Of a stretch of 64,000 nt of DNA, positions 44,839 through 55,347 are shown piece after piece. Made by a program: the position numbers and the translations under genes. The notes beneath the pieces are model-generated. The model was not told the DNA's origin, made no database searches, and saw only the letters and a list, made by a program, of their open reading frames with translations. The DNA lies in assembly GCA_023150895.1 (NCBI GenBank), contig JAKLJY010000017.1, positions 26,338 to 90,337 on the forward strand, given 5' to 3'. Positions within the stretch are counted from its first letter, which is position 1, and every line of letters begins with the position of its first letter. This stretch comes from Myxococcota bacterium (lineage in GTDB: Bacteria > Myxococcota_A > Bradymonadia > UBA7976 > UBA1532).

Positions 44839-47019
44839 CTATTGGCGCGGCGTGACGGGGCGCACTTCCCGGGCCATCCACTGGCGCAGACGCGCGTTCA
44901 GGCGCGCGCGGACCTCGGGTTCGGTCGCCGAGAGATCGTTCTTTTCGTCGGGATCGACGGAGAGGTCGAAGAGCGTGAACTCATCGAAGGTGATGCCCCA
45001 CTGATACTTCCACGGCCAGTCGACGACGGCCCGGCGATCGGAGTGATTGCTGTCACGCACCATCTCGATGAACACGGGGCCGCGCGTCGTCGGCCCGCGG
45101 CTCGCACCGAAAGGCAGGAGGCTCGTGCCGGGCAAGTCGGGCGGGCGGCGGAGTCCGGCGAGGTCGAGAACGGTCGGGACGACGTCGAGGAGGGCGACCG
45201 GAACGTCGACCGTCCGACCGTCTAGGCCCGGGCCCGCGACGATGAGCGGCACGCGGACCTGATCGTTGAAGAGGTGCTGGCCGTGGTAGCGATAGTCGTG
45301 CTCGCCAAAGCCCTCTCCGTGATCGCCGTGGACGATGACGTAGGTATTGCGGCCCCAGCCCTGCTCCTCGAAGGCGTCGAGCAGACGCCCGACGTGTTCA
45401 TCCGTGAAGCGAATCTCCTCGTCGTAGCGGTCGGAGTCCGAGTCGCCGAGATCACTCGGTTGATCGTGACTCTGGTAGAAGTGGTGCGGGTCGAAGTAGT
45501 GGATCCACAGGTAGTGGGGGCCCGTGTCCGGGGCGTGGCGACCGAGCCAATCGAGCACCAGATCGGTCGTCTGGCCGCTCGTCGAGACGTTGACCATCCG
45601 CGGCCCGTACTTGTTGACGAGCGTCAGATCCCAGTCCACGAAGCCCTGATTGAGGCCGTACGACGGGAGGAAGAAGCGGTGCGCGGGGAAACCGGCCGTG
45701 TGGTAGCCGGCATCACGCAGGCGCTCGGCCAGCGTGATGTTCTCCGGCCAGATCGTCGCCCAGGAATCGGGTGAGCGGTCGACCTCGGAGAAGTACCGAC
45801 CCGTGAAGACCGAGGGCATCGAGACCTTGGTTTGCGCACCCTGGGCAAACGCCCAGTGAAACCGCAACCCGCGCGCCGCGAGGGCGTCGAGCCGGGGTGA
45901 CGTGCCGCGTCCGTAGCCCCAGGCGCCGAGTCGATCGGCGCGGAGGGTGTCGATCGTGATGTGAACGACGTGGGGGCGATGGACCACGGGCGGACGCGGC
46001 GTGGCATCGGCGGCATCGCTCTCGGGGGTCGCAACCGGCTCGCCGGAGCCCGGCGCGTCGCCGCCGAAACAGTCGTCGTCCACCCCGTTGAGGGCGAGCT
46101 CCGGTGCGCCGGGATGGACGTCCGCGTTGTCGTCGTCGCAGTCGCCCCCGCCGAGGAGGCCGGCGTACCCGTCGCGGTCGGCGTCGAAGAAGGGCTGCGC
46201 CTGCATCACGAGGGGTCGGAACAGCAGTGTCTGCTCGAGCAGGGCGGCCTTGACCTCCGGGCGAGCTTCCATGAACCGGACGAGGTCGCCCGTGCCGACG
46301 AGGGCGAGCGCTGCGGCGACCCCGGCGGCGCGGGGCAACGCCGGGTGGTGCAGCGCGTGGCGCGCCCCGCGATAGAGGCCCGCCGTGGCGCCCGCGGCGA
46401 GGGCCGGCCATGAAAAGAGCACGATGGGGGGCCAGATCCCGAAGCTCTCTTGCAGCGCTTCGTTCTTGATGAACGTGGCGACGCCGAGCGAGAGGACGAA
46501 GGCCAGCACCCCCGCGCCGAGCGCTCGGCTCGGCGTCACCCGACCACCGCCCCAGCGCGCATCGAGCTCGCCGAGAAGGCGACGCAGGATGGACCAGAGG
46601 TAGAACGCGGCACCGAGCGCGACGGGCGCGAAGAGGGCGAGCGCCGTGGCCCCCAGGCCCCGGTGATGTGTCCGGGTCGCGACCAGGAAGGCGGCGACGA
46701 AACAGGTGGCGGCAAAGAACACGAGCGCCACGAGCCCGGCCGGGCCGTCCGCCGTCGGCGGGCCCTCCGGGTCGTCCGGCGCAGAGCGGGGTCGGGCGCG
46801 AGTCCACAGCGCCGTCAGGAACCCGGCCGTCGCGGCGGCCAGCGCGCCGAACGCCACGAAGGGCGCCGACGCGTAGAGCGCAGCGAGGAGGCGGGTCGTC
46901 GTCGCGACTGCGCCGGGTCCGGCGAGCAGGTACACCGCATCCACGAGCCCGACGAGGGCCGACGCAGAGAGGAGGCCGAAAAAAGCGGCACGGGCCAGGG
47001 AGCGCTGCACGGGCCGCAC
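44839..47019 (-). CDS. Membrane alkaline-phosphatase-superfamily hydrolase (sulfatase-like) with one MopE unit
   Basis: This 726-residue protein starts at GTG. Residues 10-245 hold about six membrane segments. Residues 278-320 form a single MopE-like unit (DADRDGYAG, GGDCDDDN, NGVDDDCFGG). From 350 a sulfatase/phosphodiesterase domain follows with metal ligand D357 (HITIDTLRADRLG), KVSMPSVFTG and HGDHGEGFGEHD. The nucleophile position is Ser400 and the CxPxR formylglycine signature is lost: a three-residue deletion removes the Arg. True formylglycine sulfatase activity is therefore unlikely; a Ser-nucleophile phosphotransferase or esterase acting on envelope polymers is more plausible. It is divergent from the membrane protein at 47061. 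Confidence 0.78.
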   Translation of the reverse strand: MRPVQRSLARAAFFGLLSASALVGLVDAVYLLAGPGAVATTTRLLAALYASAPFVAFGALAAATAGFLTALWTRARPRSAPDDPEGPPTADGPAGLVALVFFAATCFVAAFLVATRTHHRGLGATALALFAPVALGAAFYLWSILRRLLGELDARWGGGRVTPSRALGAGVLAFVLSLGVATFIKNEALQESFGIWPPIVLFSWPALAAGATAGLYRGARHALHHPALPRAAGVAAALALVGTGDLVRFMEARPEVKAALLEQTLLFRPLVMQAQPFFDADRDGYAGLLGGGDCDDDNADVHPGAPELALNGVDDDCFGGDAPGSGEPVATPESDAADATPRPPVVHRPHVVHITIDTLRADRLGAWGYGRGTSPRLDALAARGLRFHWAFAQGAQTKVSMPSVFTGRYFSEVDRSPDSWATIWPENITLAERLRDAGYHTAGFPAHRFFLPSYGLNQGFVDWDLTLVNKYGPRMVNVSTSGQTTDLVLDWLGRHAPDTGPHYLWIHYFDPHHFYQSHDQPSDLGDSDSDRYDEEIRFTDEHVGRLLDAFEEQGWGRNTYVIVHGDHGEGFGEHDYRYHGQHLFNDQVRVPLIVAGPGLDGRTVDVPVALLDVVPTVLDLAGLRRPPDLPGTSLLPFGASRGPTTRGPVFIEMVRDSNHSDRRAVVDWPWKYQWGITFDEFTLFDLSVDPDEKNDLSATEPEVRARLNARLRQWMAREVRPVTPRQ

Positions 47020-47060
47020 TATACCCCAGCGCGGCCCGACGACTATACTCGCGCCCCCTG

Positions 47061-48707
47061 ATGCGCACCGAAGCGAAACCGACGCGAATTCTGGGGATGC
47101 TCGTCCAGCTCGCCTGTATCGGCTACCTGTTCGTCTTCCTGTGGGTGGCGGCGCTCCGCCTCGTCTATCCGTTCGAGATCGAATGGATGGAAGGCGGGAT
47201 GCTGACGCACGCCGCTCGCCTCCTCTCGGGTCAACCCATCTACGCGGCGCCGAGCGCCGACTTCGTCCCGTTCTTCTACACGCCGCTCTATCCGACGTTG
47301 CTCGCCGGCCTCTCGCACCTGACCGGGGGGCTGAGCTTCACGCTCGGACGGGGCGTCTCGCTCGCGTTCACGCTCTACACGCTCGGGCTTCTGTTCTACA
47401 TCGGCCGACGCGAGGCCGGGCCCCGCGCGGGGCTGATCGCAGCCGGGCTCTATGCGGCCATGTTCCGTCTGACCGGCGCCTTCTACGACGTCGCGCGGCC
47501 CGACGCGATGTTCATCGCACTCGTCCTGAGCGCCTGCGCCGTGGCCTTCTACGACCGCACCTGGCGGGGCGTGTGCCTGTCGGCCCTTCTGTTCGTGCTC
47601 GGGCACTTCACGAAACAGACCACGAGCGTCTTCATCCCGATGGTGGGCCTGTGGCTGCTCTTCCGGCATCCACGGCAGGCGGTGGTCTTCGGGGCGCTGG
47701 TCGGGGGCCTGGCGGTGCTCGGCACGGTGCTGTACGACCGGGCAACGGACGGATGGTTCTGGACCTACATCTTCGAGGGCCACCAGGGTCATCTGTTCTA
47801 TTGGAAGAACATCCTGATGGAGTACTGGCGGGATGTCCTCTTCCTTGCTCCGCTTCTGTTGCTCTTGCCGTTACTCTGGTTCTCGTATCGGGTGCCAGTG
47901 GTGATTCTGTCGCTCTTTCTGGTAGTTCACTGGGCCTATGCGTTCTGGTTCCGGGCGACCACCCTCGATTACGTCCCACACATGTACTATCAGGAACTCT
48001 GGTATGAGACGCCGCGCTGGGCGATTCTCGTGCCACCGCTCGTGATTGCAGGGCTGATGGTGGTGTATCGATGGCGTCATTCTGTGGACGACCCCGGATC
48101 GTTGTCGGTCAACGTGTTCTTCTTGTTGTGCTACATCGCGGGGACAGGTTCGAGCGGGCTGAATCACAGCACGCAGTGGGCGTACGCGAACTGCTTCATG
48201 CCCATTGCCGTTTTCGGGTCGCTGTTTCTTGCCCTCGTCGCCCACGATCTGAGCCGGTGGGCGGCCGGTGGTGCGGCCGTCGTCCAGGCGGCGCTGCTCG
48301 TGCAGCTCGCGGCCTTTGCCTACGACCCGCGCGCGCAAGTGCCCGGTGAGGCCGACTACGCCGCCCTCGACGAGCTGCACGCCGCCCTCGATGCCCATCC
48401 CGGCGCTCTGTTCGCCCCGGCGCATCCGTTCCTCGCGTGGCAGCGCGACACCCGCGTCCACGTCCACCAGATGGGCATCCAGGACGTTGCGTTCATGGGC
48501 GGCGTGAAGGACCTCGAGCGGCGCCTGGCCGCGCACGAGTGGGGCGTCGTCCTGCTCGAGGAGCAGAACCGCATCCCGGGTCTCGAGCGACACTACCGCC
48601 TCGCAAAACGGTTTCAGTGGACCGCCCCGGACGCCTTGCGGGCCAAGACCGGTTTCCTGGTCCGTCCGCAGAGTCTCTGGGTGCCGAAGACGGCGTCCAC
48701 GCGCTGA
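47061..48707 (+). CDS. Multi-pass membrane protein, GT39/ArnT-like glycosyltransferase family
   Basis: This 548-residue inner-membrane protein has about ten to twelve hydrophobic segments. After the first helix, the outer loop reads FEIEWMEGGMLTHAARLL and QPIYAAPSADFVPFFYTPLYP, the layout of GT-C polyprenyl-phosphate-sugar transferases, in which acidic residues in this loop are catalytic. A soluble domain of about 110 residues ends the protein. The donor and acceptor are unknown. The ATG at 47061 is chosen because longer in-frame starts would extend into the divergent gene. A TATACT (47044-47049) could be its -10, but no -35 is visible. Confidence 0.7.
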   Translation: MRTEAKPTRILGMLVQLACIGYLFVFLWVAALRLVYPFEIEWMEGGMLTHAARLLSGQPIYAAPSADFVPFFYTPLYPTLLAGLSHLTGGLSFTLGRGVSLAFTLYTLGLLFYIGRREAGPRAGLIAAGLYAAMFRLTGAFYDVARPDAMFIALVLSACAVAFYDRTWRGVCLSALLFVLGHFTKQTTSVFIPMVGLWLLFRHPRQAVVFGALVGGLAVLGTVLYDRATDGWFWTYIFEGHQGHLFYWKNILMEYWRDVLFLAPLLLLLPLLWFSYRVPVVILSLFLVVHWAYAFWFRATTLDYVPHMYYQELWYETPRWAILVPPLVIAGLMVVYRWRHSVDDPGSLSVNVFFLLCYIAGTGSSGLNHSTQWAYANCFMPIAVFGSLFLALVAHDLSRWAAGGAAVVQAALLVQLAAFAYDPRAQVPGEADYAALDELHAALDAHPGALFAPAHPFLAWQRDTRVHVHQMGIQDVAFMGGVKDLERRLAAHEWGVVLLEEQNRIPGLERHYRLAKRFQWTAPDALRAKTGFLVRPQSLWVPKTASTR

Positions 48708-48717
48708 CGGGCGCGGG

Positions 48718-48745
48718 AAAAAAAAAGGGCGCCACGCGGGCGCCC
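48718..48745 (-). terminator. Terminator of the Gly-rich lipoprotein gene
   Basis: Read on the - strand, GGGCGCC and GGCGCCC form a 7-bp stem with a 5-base loop, followed by nine T (the A run at 48718-48726 on +). The + strand side has only TT, so it terminates mainly the - strand gene. Confidence 0.88.
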
Positions 48746-48778
48746 TTCATCGTCATCCCCGAGCGGGGCGGAGCGAAC

Positions 48779-50047
48779 TCACTGCGGGGCGGCGACGCCC
48801 GTGATGTTCACGCCTTCCATCTCGACCTGGAGGCACACGCCGATGGCGTTGCAGTCACCCGCCTGGGGGTTGCACTCGCCAGGGGCGCCGCCGGCGTCGA
48901 CCTTGGAGTCGAAGCCGCCGAGGAAGCTGCTGATGAGGTCGATGCCGGCCTGGCAGTCCTCGGGGGTGCAGGACCCCGGAGGCAGGATGCTGTTGAGCGT
49001 GCTGCAGAAGCTCGGGGGCTCGGGGGCCGCGCAGGCGCCCTGGAGGCCCGAGAGCAGGCCGACGATGGAGTCCTGCGTGAGGTAGCCACCGATGAGGCCG
49101 TCGGTGAACTTGTACCCGACGCCGCCGGCGCCGATGCCGACGTAGCCGGCGACCTGGGAGGCCTCGAGGGCGAGCGAGATGGGCAGGCCCTGGATCGGCA
49201 GGGTGAGCGCGAAACGGGAGGACGGCGTGCGCAGCGCCCCGTTGCTGGCGATGGTGGCACCCATGAAGTGGATCAGCGGCGTGGTGCCGTCCGGCGCGAA
49301 GCTGACCGGATCGATGAGCCACTCACCGTCGGCCGCGCCGAACTCGCCCGTGTAGAGCTGCAGATCGATGTCGCCGGTGGCGCCGAAGGCCTCACCGTCG
49401 TCGGCGCCGACGAGGCGGCTGAGGAGCTTGAGCTGGATGTCGCCCGTCTCGTCCGGCTGGACGAAGCTGCCGAGGCCGGAGTCGCCGCAGGAGGCCGGAT
49501 CGGCCGGGGGGGCGTCGGGGTTGAGCAGCGGAAGCAGGCCGGCGAGGGCCGTGCCCTTCGACGCGCCGTAGAGGCGGCACCCGACGTCGACCGCGCACTG
49601 CGGGCTCGCCGGGACGTTGATCCAGTTCACGCGCGCCGCGGGGCCGTACTCGCCCGGCGCCGCCCACGTGCAGGGCTCGGAGTCGCAGGGCGCCTGGCTC
49701 GGGGGACCCGCACAGACCGCGTCGCCGTCCACGCAGCCCTCGGGGGGCGGGGGAAGCTCGCCGCCGGTGGCGCCGCCGGTGCTGCCACCGGTGCTGCCGC
49801 CGGTGGTGCCACCCTCGGGCGTCGAACCGCCCGTGGTGCCGCCCTCGGGGATGCTGCCGCCGGTCGTCCCGCCGACGGGATTGCCGCCGACCGGGTCGCC
49901 ACCGGTGCTGCCGCCGGTCGCTTCACCGCCCGTACCGGCGCCGGCGTCCGACTTGTCGCCGCCATCGGCGCTCGTCGAGTCCTCACCACACGCAACCAGG
50001 GCCGCAGTGGCCAGGGCTGCAACCAGAAGCTCGTTCAGCTTCGCCAT
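48779..50047 (-). CDS. Gly/Ser/Thr-rich lipoprotein of unknown function
   Basis: This 422-residue protein has a signal peptide with lipobox (LVAC at C20). Residues about 38-100 are a low-complexity spacer of TGGS, EGGT and PVGG units, the style of lipoproteins in some Myxococcota. The remainder is a Cys-containing domain with beta-rich, hydrophobic segments and no motif I recognise. The start has a perfect GGAGG site. It is monocistronic, with its own promoter and terminator. Confidence 0.75.
   Translation of the reverse strand: MAKLNELLVAALATAALVACGEDSTSADGGDKSDAGAGTGGEATGGSTGGDPVGGNPVGGTTGGSIPEGGTTGGSTPEGGTTGGSTGGSTGGATGGELPPPPEGCVDGDAVCAGPPSQAPCDSEPCTWAAPGEYGPAARVNWINVPASPQCAVDVGCRLYGASKGTALAGLLPLLNPDAPPADPASCGDSGLGSFVQPDETGDIQLKLLSRLVGADDGEAFGATGDIDLQLYTGEFGAADGEWLIDPVSFAPDGTTPLIHFMGATIASNGALRTPSSRFALTLPIQGLPISLALEASQVAGYVGIGAGGVGYKFTDGLIGGYLTQDSIVGLLSGLQGACAAPEPPSFCSTLNSILPPGSCTPEDCQAGIDLISSFLGGFDSKVDAGGAPGECNPQAGDCNAIGVCLQVEMEGVNITGVAAPQ
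49745..49960 (-). repeat. Low-complexity DNA repeat encoding Gly/Ser/Thr spacer
   Basis: GC-rich short-period repeats (units reading GGGSTGG-like on the - strand) inside the lipoprotein gene. Such tracts can vary in length by slippage; variability cannot be judged from one sequence. Confidence 0.6.
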
Positions 50048-50118
50048 TGATTCCTCCGCGCGGGCCAGAAGTTCCCCGCTTCGACCGTGTTACGACGCCG
50101 ACTTGACGCGTCGGGTGC

Positions 50119-50147
50119 TTTTAACAGAAGCGCGGCGGACGGTGCAA
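50119..50147 (-). promoter_or_regulatory. Possible promoter of the Gly-rich lipoprotein gene
   Basis: On the - strand TTGCAC (50142-50147), a 17-base spacer and TTAAAA (50119-50124) lie about 70 bases before the ATG. Confidence 0.45.
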
Positions 50148-50178
50148 AGGGACAGTGTGGGCAAAAGGCGCACCGGTC

Positions 50179-51975
<1,797 letters not shown>

Positions 51976-52010
51976 TGGACTTCCGACGGGGGAGGCGTGC
52001 CGACTGGCGT

Positions 52011-52859
52011 TCACGGGCCGAAAAAGCGGAATACGGCCCCGGTGGGTTCGACCGTGGGGGGCGGGCCGAGGTCCGGACGCACGCCAGGGGCCGAAAATTC
52101 ACGGTTGATCTCGGTGTTCTCCCGAAACGTGAGCTGCGCGTGCAGGATGCCACCGAGCGCGATCAGGAGGGCGCCGTATCCGCACCCGAGCTGCGCGGCC
52201 TGGTAGGCTTCGGCGCGCTCGACGTCGGAAGGGGCGTAGCGCCCGGAGGGCTGCCGCAGGCCTTCGACGCCCTGGGCGAAACCGATGGACAAACCTGCCA
52301 GGACGAGCTGCGTGCCGAGCAGCAGGCCGCCGGTGACGTATTGGCCGTCCTGAAGTTGCCCGGCGCCGAGGGGCATCGCCGCGACGAATCGGCTGTTGCG
52401 GCGCAGCTCGATCTTCTCGACGACGGTGTTGGCGCGACGGCGCCGTTCGTCCTCTTCGGCGAGCTGCTTCTCGAGGGCCGCCTTCTGCCGCGCGAGCTCC
52501 TCCGCGAGGGAGGCCCGGACGTCTTCGTAGAATTGCACGGCCGGGGGCGGGACGAGCAGCGGATCGAGGTGCTTGTCGGGTTCGAGCCGGACGAGCCGCT
52601 CGAAGTACTTGCGGGCCTCTGCCTCGCGGCGCTGATAGAAACAGGCGAGGCCGAGGAGTTCGTAGCTGCGGGCGAGATCGTCGCGATCGGGCAGCAGGCT
52701 CTTGGGTTCGACGAGCGGTTTGAGCTTCTCGATGACCCGGTCGAAGTCGCCGTAGGTGAACCACCCCTCCGCGTCTCGAAGGTCGTCGACGGGACCCGCC
52801 ACGGCGGCACCGGCCCAGACCGCGACGAGAAACCCGGCTGCGGGCCCGGCGCGCGTCAT
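52011..52859 (-). CDS. Exported protein with TPR-like N-terminus, coiled coil and two hydrophobic segments
   Basis: This 282-residue protein has a signal peptide (LVAVWAGAAVAG). Residues about 22-110 look like TPR-type helices (YELLGLACFYQRREAEARKYF). A charged coiled coil (about 113-155, SLAEELARQKAALEKQL) follows, then hydrophobic stretches (TGGLLLGTQLVLAGLSIGF and GCGYGALLIALGGILHA) like those of small myxobacterial membrane proteins with a DUF5683-type tail. No catalytic motif is seen. It lies between the kinase and the FHA activator in the same direction and may be the sensor or scaffold of that pathway. The ATG at 52859 gives a clean signal peptide. Confidence 0.65.
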   Translation of the reverse strand: MTRAGPAAGFLVAVWAGAAVAGPVDDLRDAEGWFTYGDFDRVIEKLKPLVEPKSLLPDRDDLARSYELLGLACFYQRREAEARKYFERLVRLEPDKHLDPLLVPPPAVQFYEDVRASLAEELARQKAALEKQLAEEDERRRRANTVVEKIELRRNSRFVAAMPLGAGQLQDGQYVTGGLLLGTQLVLAGLSIGFAQGVEGLRQPSGRYAPSDVERAEAYQAAQLGCGYGALLIALGGILHAQLTFRENTEINREFSAPGVRPDLGPPPTVEPTGAVFRFFGP

Positions 52860-52932
52860 CGTCGGATCGAACGACGCACGGAAACACTCCGGCGAGACGG
52901 GGCGGCACACGAGGACATCGGTCGTTCGGCGC

Positions 52933-54777
52933 TCAGAAATCCACGGTTTCGGTGGTGGTCTTGCCGGCTGCGAGGCTCACGTCGCGGGTCTGGAGGCTAA
53001 CCCCGGGCTCCCCGATCGTCAAGCGGAGGGCCTGGCGCAACGCGCCCATCGGCACCTCGATGTCCACGTTGGTCTGGCCGAGGAGCTGGCCGTCGGACTT
53101 CCGGCGGACGGGCGCGTCCTTGTTCGAGACGACGCGGAGCCGGGCGGGGAGGGGCGAGCAGCGGGCGACGATGGGCGGCACGCGCTCCTGTCCGGGTTCG
53201 ATCACCACCGGGAGGGTGAGACGCTCGCAGGCTTCGTGCCGGATGTCGACGATGTGTTGCCCCGGTGCGAGGAGCAACCCGTCGGCGCGTTTGACCTCGT
53301 ACATGTACCCGTGCCTTGCCCCGTCGACGAAGACCTGACTGCTCATCAGGTCGGCGCGCACGTCCACCCGGACCGGACGGGCCGGCGGTGTCACGACCGC
53401 CTCGGATGGGGGGGCCGTACGGGGGGGCTGTGATCGGCTCGGGCGGGCCGCCGTGATCGGGGCCGGGGGCGGGGCGGTCGTCCCCGGCGCCGTCGTCGGT
53501 GCGGTCGAGGGGGCCTCGGGCGGCGTCGTGGGATTCATCGTCGCGGAGGCGGGGGCGCTCGGGACGGGCGGCCCGGTCGGTCGGGCCGTCGCCGGCGCAA
53601 CGACATCGGGCGGGCCGTCGGGCAGCCGGGGCGGTGCGGGGGGCGGCCAGAGCGTGATCACGGCGGCGGCCGCGGCGACGGTGGCCGCGCCGCCGAGCAT
53701 CCCGAGGACGAAGCGGCGTCGACGATGCCCCCGCTCGATGCGTGCGAGGAGCGCTCGCGCCGCGGGGTGGGTTTCGTCGAGCGCGAGGACGCGATCCAGA
53801 AAGTCCAGCGCACGCGCCGTCTGCTGCGCCGCAAGCGCCCGCTCGGCGGAGGCGAGGTAGGGTGGGATGACGCGCGCGGGCAGGGCGTCTTCATAGGCGG
53901 CCGGGTGGTCGAAGTATGCCGCGAGCTCCTTCGGGACCTCCGAGAGCCCCGCCTCGGCGAGTTGCCCGCGCAATGCCTCTGCGACGACGCGCGCACGCTG
54001 CGGCCGGTCCCCCGGATCCCGCTGCAGACACTGCTCGATGAGCCGGGCGAGCGGCTTGCCGGCCGTCGGGCGGCGCTGCAGCACGGGATCGAATCGGCAC
54101 TCGAGGATGCGCCGGAAGAGCGCCGCGGGGTTGGGACCGGTGAACGGCAGCACGCCGCAGACGAGCCAGTAGAGGACCGTCCCGGCGCTGAAAACGTCTG
54201 CACGCGCGGTCACGTTCTGCCCGTCGACCACCTCCGGCGCCATATGTGCCGGCGAGCCGAGGATGGTCCCGGTCTGCGTCAGCGTCTCCATGTCCACGAG
54301 CTGCGCGATGCCGAAGTCCATCAGGATCGGCAGCCCGTTGCGCGCGATCATGACGTTCTCCGGCTTGACGTCACGATGGACGATGCCCGCCTCGTGGGCG
54401 TGATCGAGGGCCTCGAAGAGTGGCACGGCGAGCAGGGCGGCGACCTCCGTCCGGCGAAGCGGGTGCTCGTCGATGAAGGCGCGCAGGGTCGGACCGTCGA
54501 TGAACTCCGACACGATGTAGGCCCGCTCGGAGTCGGGCGGCGCGAAGTCGAAGACCTCGAGGATGCTCGGGTGGTGCAGGCGCGCGACGGCCTGCGCCTC
54601 GCGTTCGAAGCGCTCGCGGGACTCGGCGCGGGACGCGAGATGCGGATGGAGCACCTTGAGCGCCACCGTCCGGCCGAGCGCAGGATCGCGGGCCCGATAG
54701 ACGACGGACATGCCCCCCCGGCCGATCTCCCGATCGATCTCGTAGCGCCCGAGTCGCTGTGGCGTTGCCGTGTCCAT
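52933..54777 (-). CDS. Membrane Ser/Thr protein kinase with PEGA-like periplasmic part
   Basis: This 614-residue Hanks-type kinase has a Gly-rich loop (GRGGMSVVY), K41, HRDVKPEN (134-141, Lys138) and DFG (154-156), so it should be active. A membrane helix spans about 355-377. The outside part is a long Pro/Thr/Ala linker (about 380-470) and PEGA-like beta domains (SSQVFVDGARHG, LLLAPGQHIVDIRHE), often wall- or surface-linked in Myxococcota. It heads a - strand group with an envelope protein and an FHA-sigma54 activator, a plausible phosphorylation target. The ATG at 54777 (MDTATPQRLGRYE) is chosen over a GTG 24 bases upstream. Confidence 0.88.
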   Translation of the reverse strand: MDTATPQRLGRYEIDREIGRGGMSVVYRARDPALGRTVALKVLHPHLASRAESRERFEREAQAVARLHHPSILEVFDFAPPDSERAYIVSEFIDGPTLRAFIDEHPLRRTEVAALLAVPLFEALDHAHEAGIVHRDVKPENVMIARNGLPILMDFGIAQLVDMETLTQTGTILGSPAHMAPEVVDGQNVTARADVFSAGTVLYWLVCGVLPFTGPNPAALFRRILECRFDPVLQRRPTAGKPLARLIEQCLQRDPGDRPQRARVVAEALRGQLAEAGLSEVPKELAAYFDHPAAYEDALPARVIPPYLASAERALAAQQTARALDFLDRVLALDETHPAARALLARIERGHRRRRFVLGMLGGAATVAAAAAVITLWPPPAPPRLPDGPPDVVAPATARPTGPPVPSAPASATMNPTTPPEAPSTAPTTAPGTTAPPPAPITAARPSRSQPPRTAPPSEAVVTPPARPVRVDVRADLMSSQVFVDGARHGYMYEVKRADGLLLAPGQHIVDIRHEACERLTLPVVIEPGQERVPPIVARCSPLPARLRVVSNKDAPVRRKSDGQLLGQTNVDIEVPMGALRQALRLTIGEPGVSLQTRDVSLAAGKTTTETVDF

Positions 54778-54888
54778 CTCGTCCGTGTGGTGTCGGGGCA
54801 CCCGAGTCGGGGGAGATTAAGTCCGGTCTCGTCCGGGAACCAAGGGGGTCCTTGCGGGTCCGCGCGGGGACTCCGTCCGCGCGCAGGG

Positions 54889-54917
54889 TTTACAAGGCGG
54901 ACGACCCGGGGGATAGT
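54889..54917 (+). promoter_or_regulatory. Possible promoter of the CheY-like gene
   Basis: TTTACA (54889-54894), a 17-base spacer and GATAGT (54912-54917), about 30 bases before the ATG. Confidence 0.5.
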
Positions 54918-54945
54918 CTCCCGGAACGCCGGTCGGTGGGTCTCC

Positions 54946-55347
54946 ATGGCGGATGAGAAAGAAAAGAAGAACATCCTCGTCATCGAGGACGAAGGTCACG
55001 TGCGGACGCTCGTCAGCCGCCTGCTCGAGAAGAACGGCTACACCGTGCGTACCGCCGAGGATGGACTCGACGGTCTGCGCGCGCTCGAGGTGTTTCGACC
55101 CGATCTCATCATCGCGGACGTCATGATGCCCAACCTCGACGGGCTGACGTTCACGAAGGCGTTGAAGAACCGGCGCGAAACCAAGGCCATCCCGGTCATC
55201 TTCCTCACCGCGAAGACCGATCCGCTCTCGATGATCGAGGGCATCAACGTCGGTGCGAAGTTCTACATCACCAAACCGTTCCAGATCGAAGACGTGCTCG
55301 CCAAGGTCAAGAAGGTCCTGACCGAGCGGGGTCACCGCATCGACTGA
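54946..55347 (+). CDS. Single-domain response regulator (CheY-like)
   Basis: This 133-residue protein is a lone receiver domain: acidic pair E14/D15, phospho-acceptor D58 in IIADVMMPNLDG, T88 and K110 (TKPF). There is no output domain, so it signals by protein contact or serves as a phosphorelay step. No histidine kinase lies nearby. Its last 16 bases overlap the end of the convergent OmpA-like gene. Confidence 0.9.
   Translation: MADEKEKKNILVIEDEGHVRTLVSRLLEKNGYTVRTAEDGLDGLRALEVFRPDLIIADVMMPNLDGLTFTKALKNRRETKAIPVIFLTAKTDPLSMIEGINVGAKFYITKPFQIEDVLAKVKKVLTERGHRID

Noticed and set aside
47018..47023. TATAGT on the - strand as promoter for the hydrolase gene
   Set aside because: It overlaps the GTG start itself, so transcription would begin inside the coding region.
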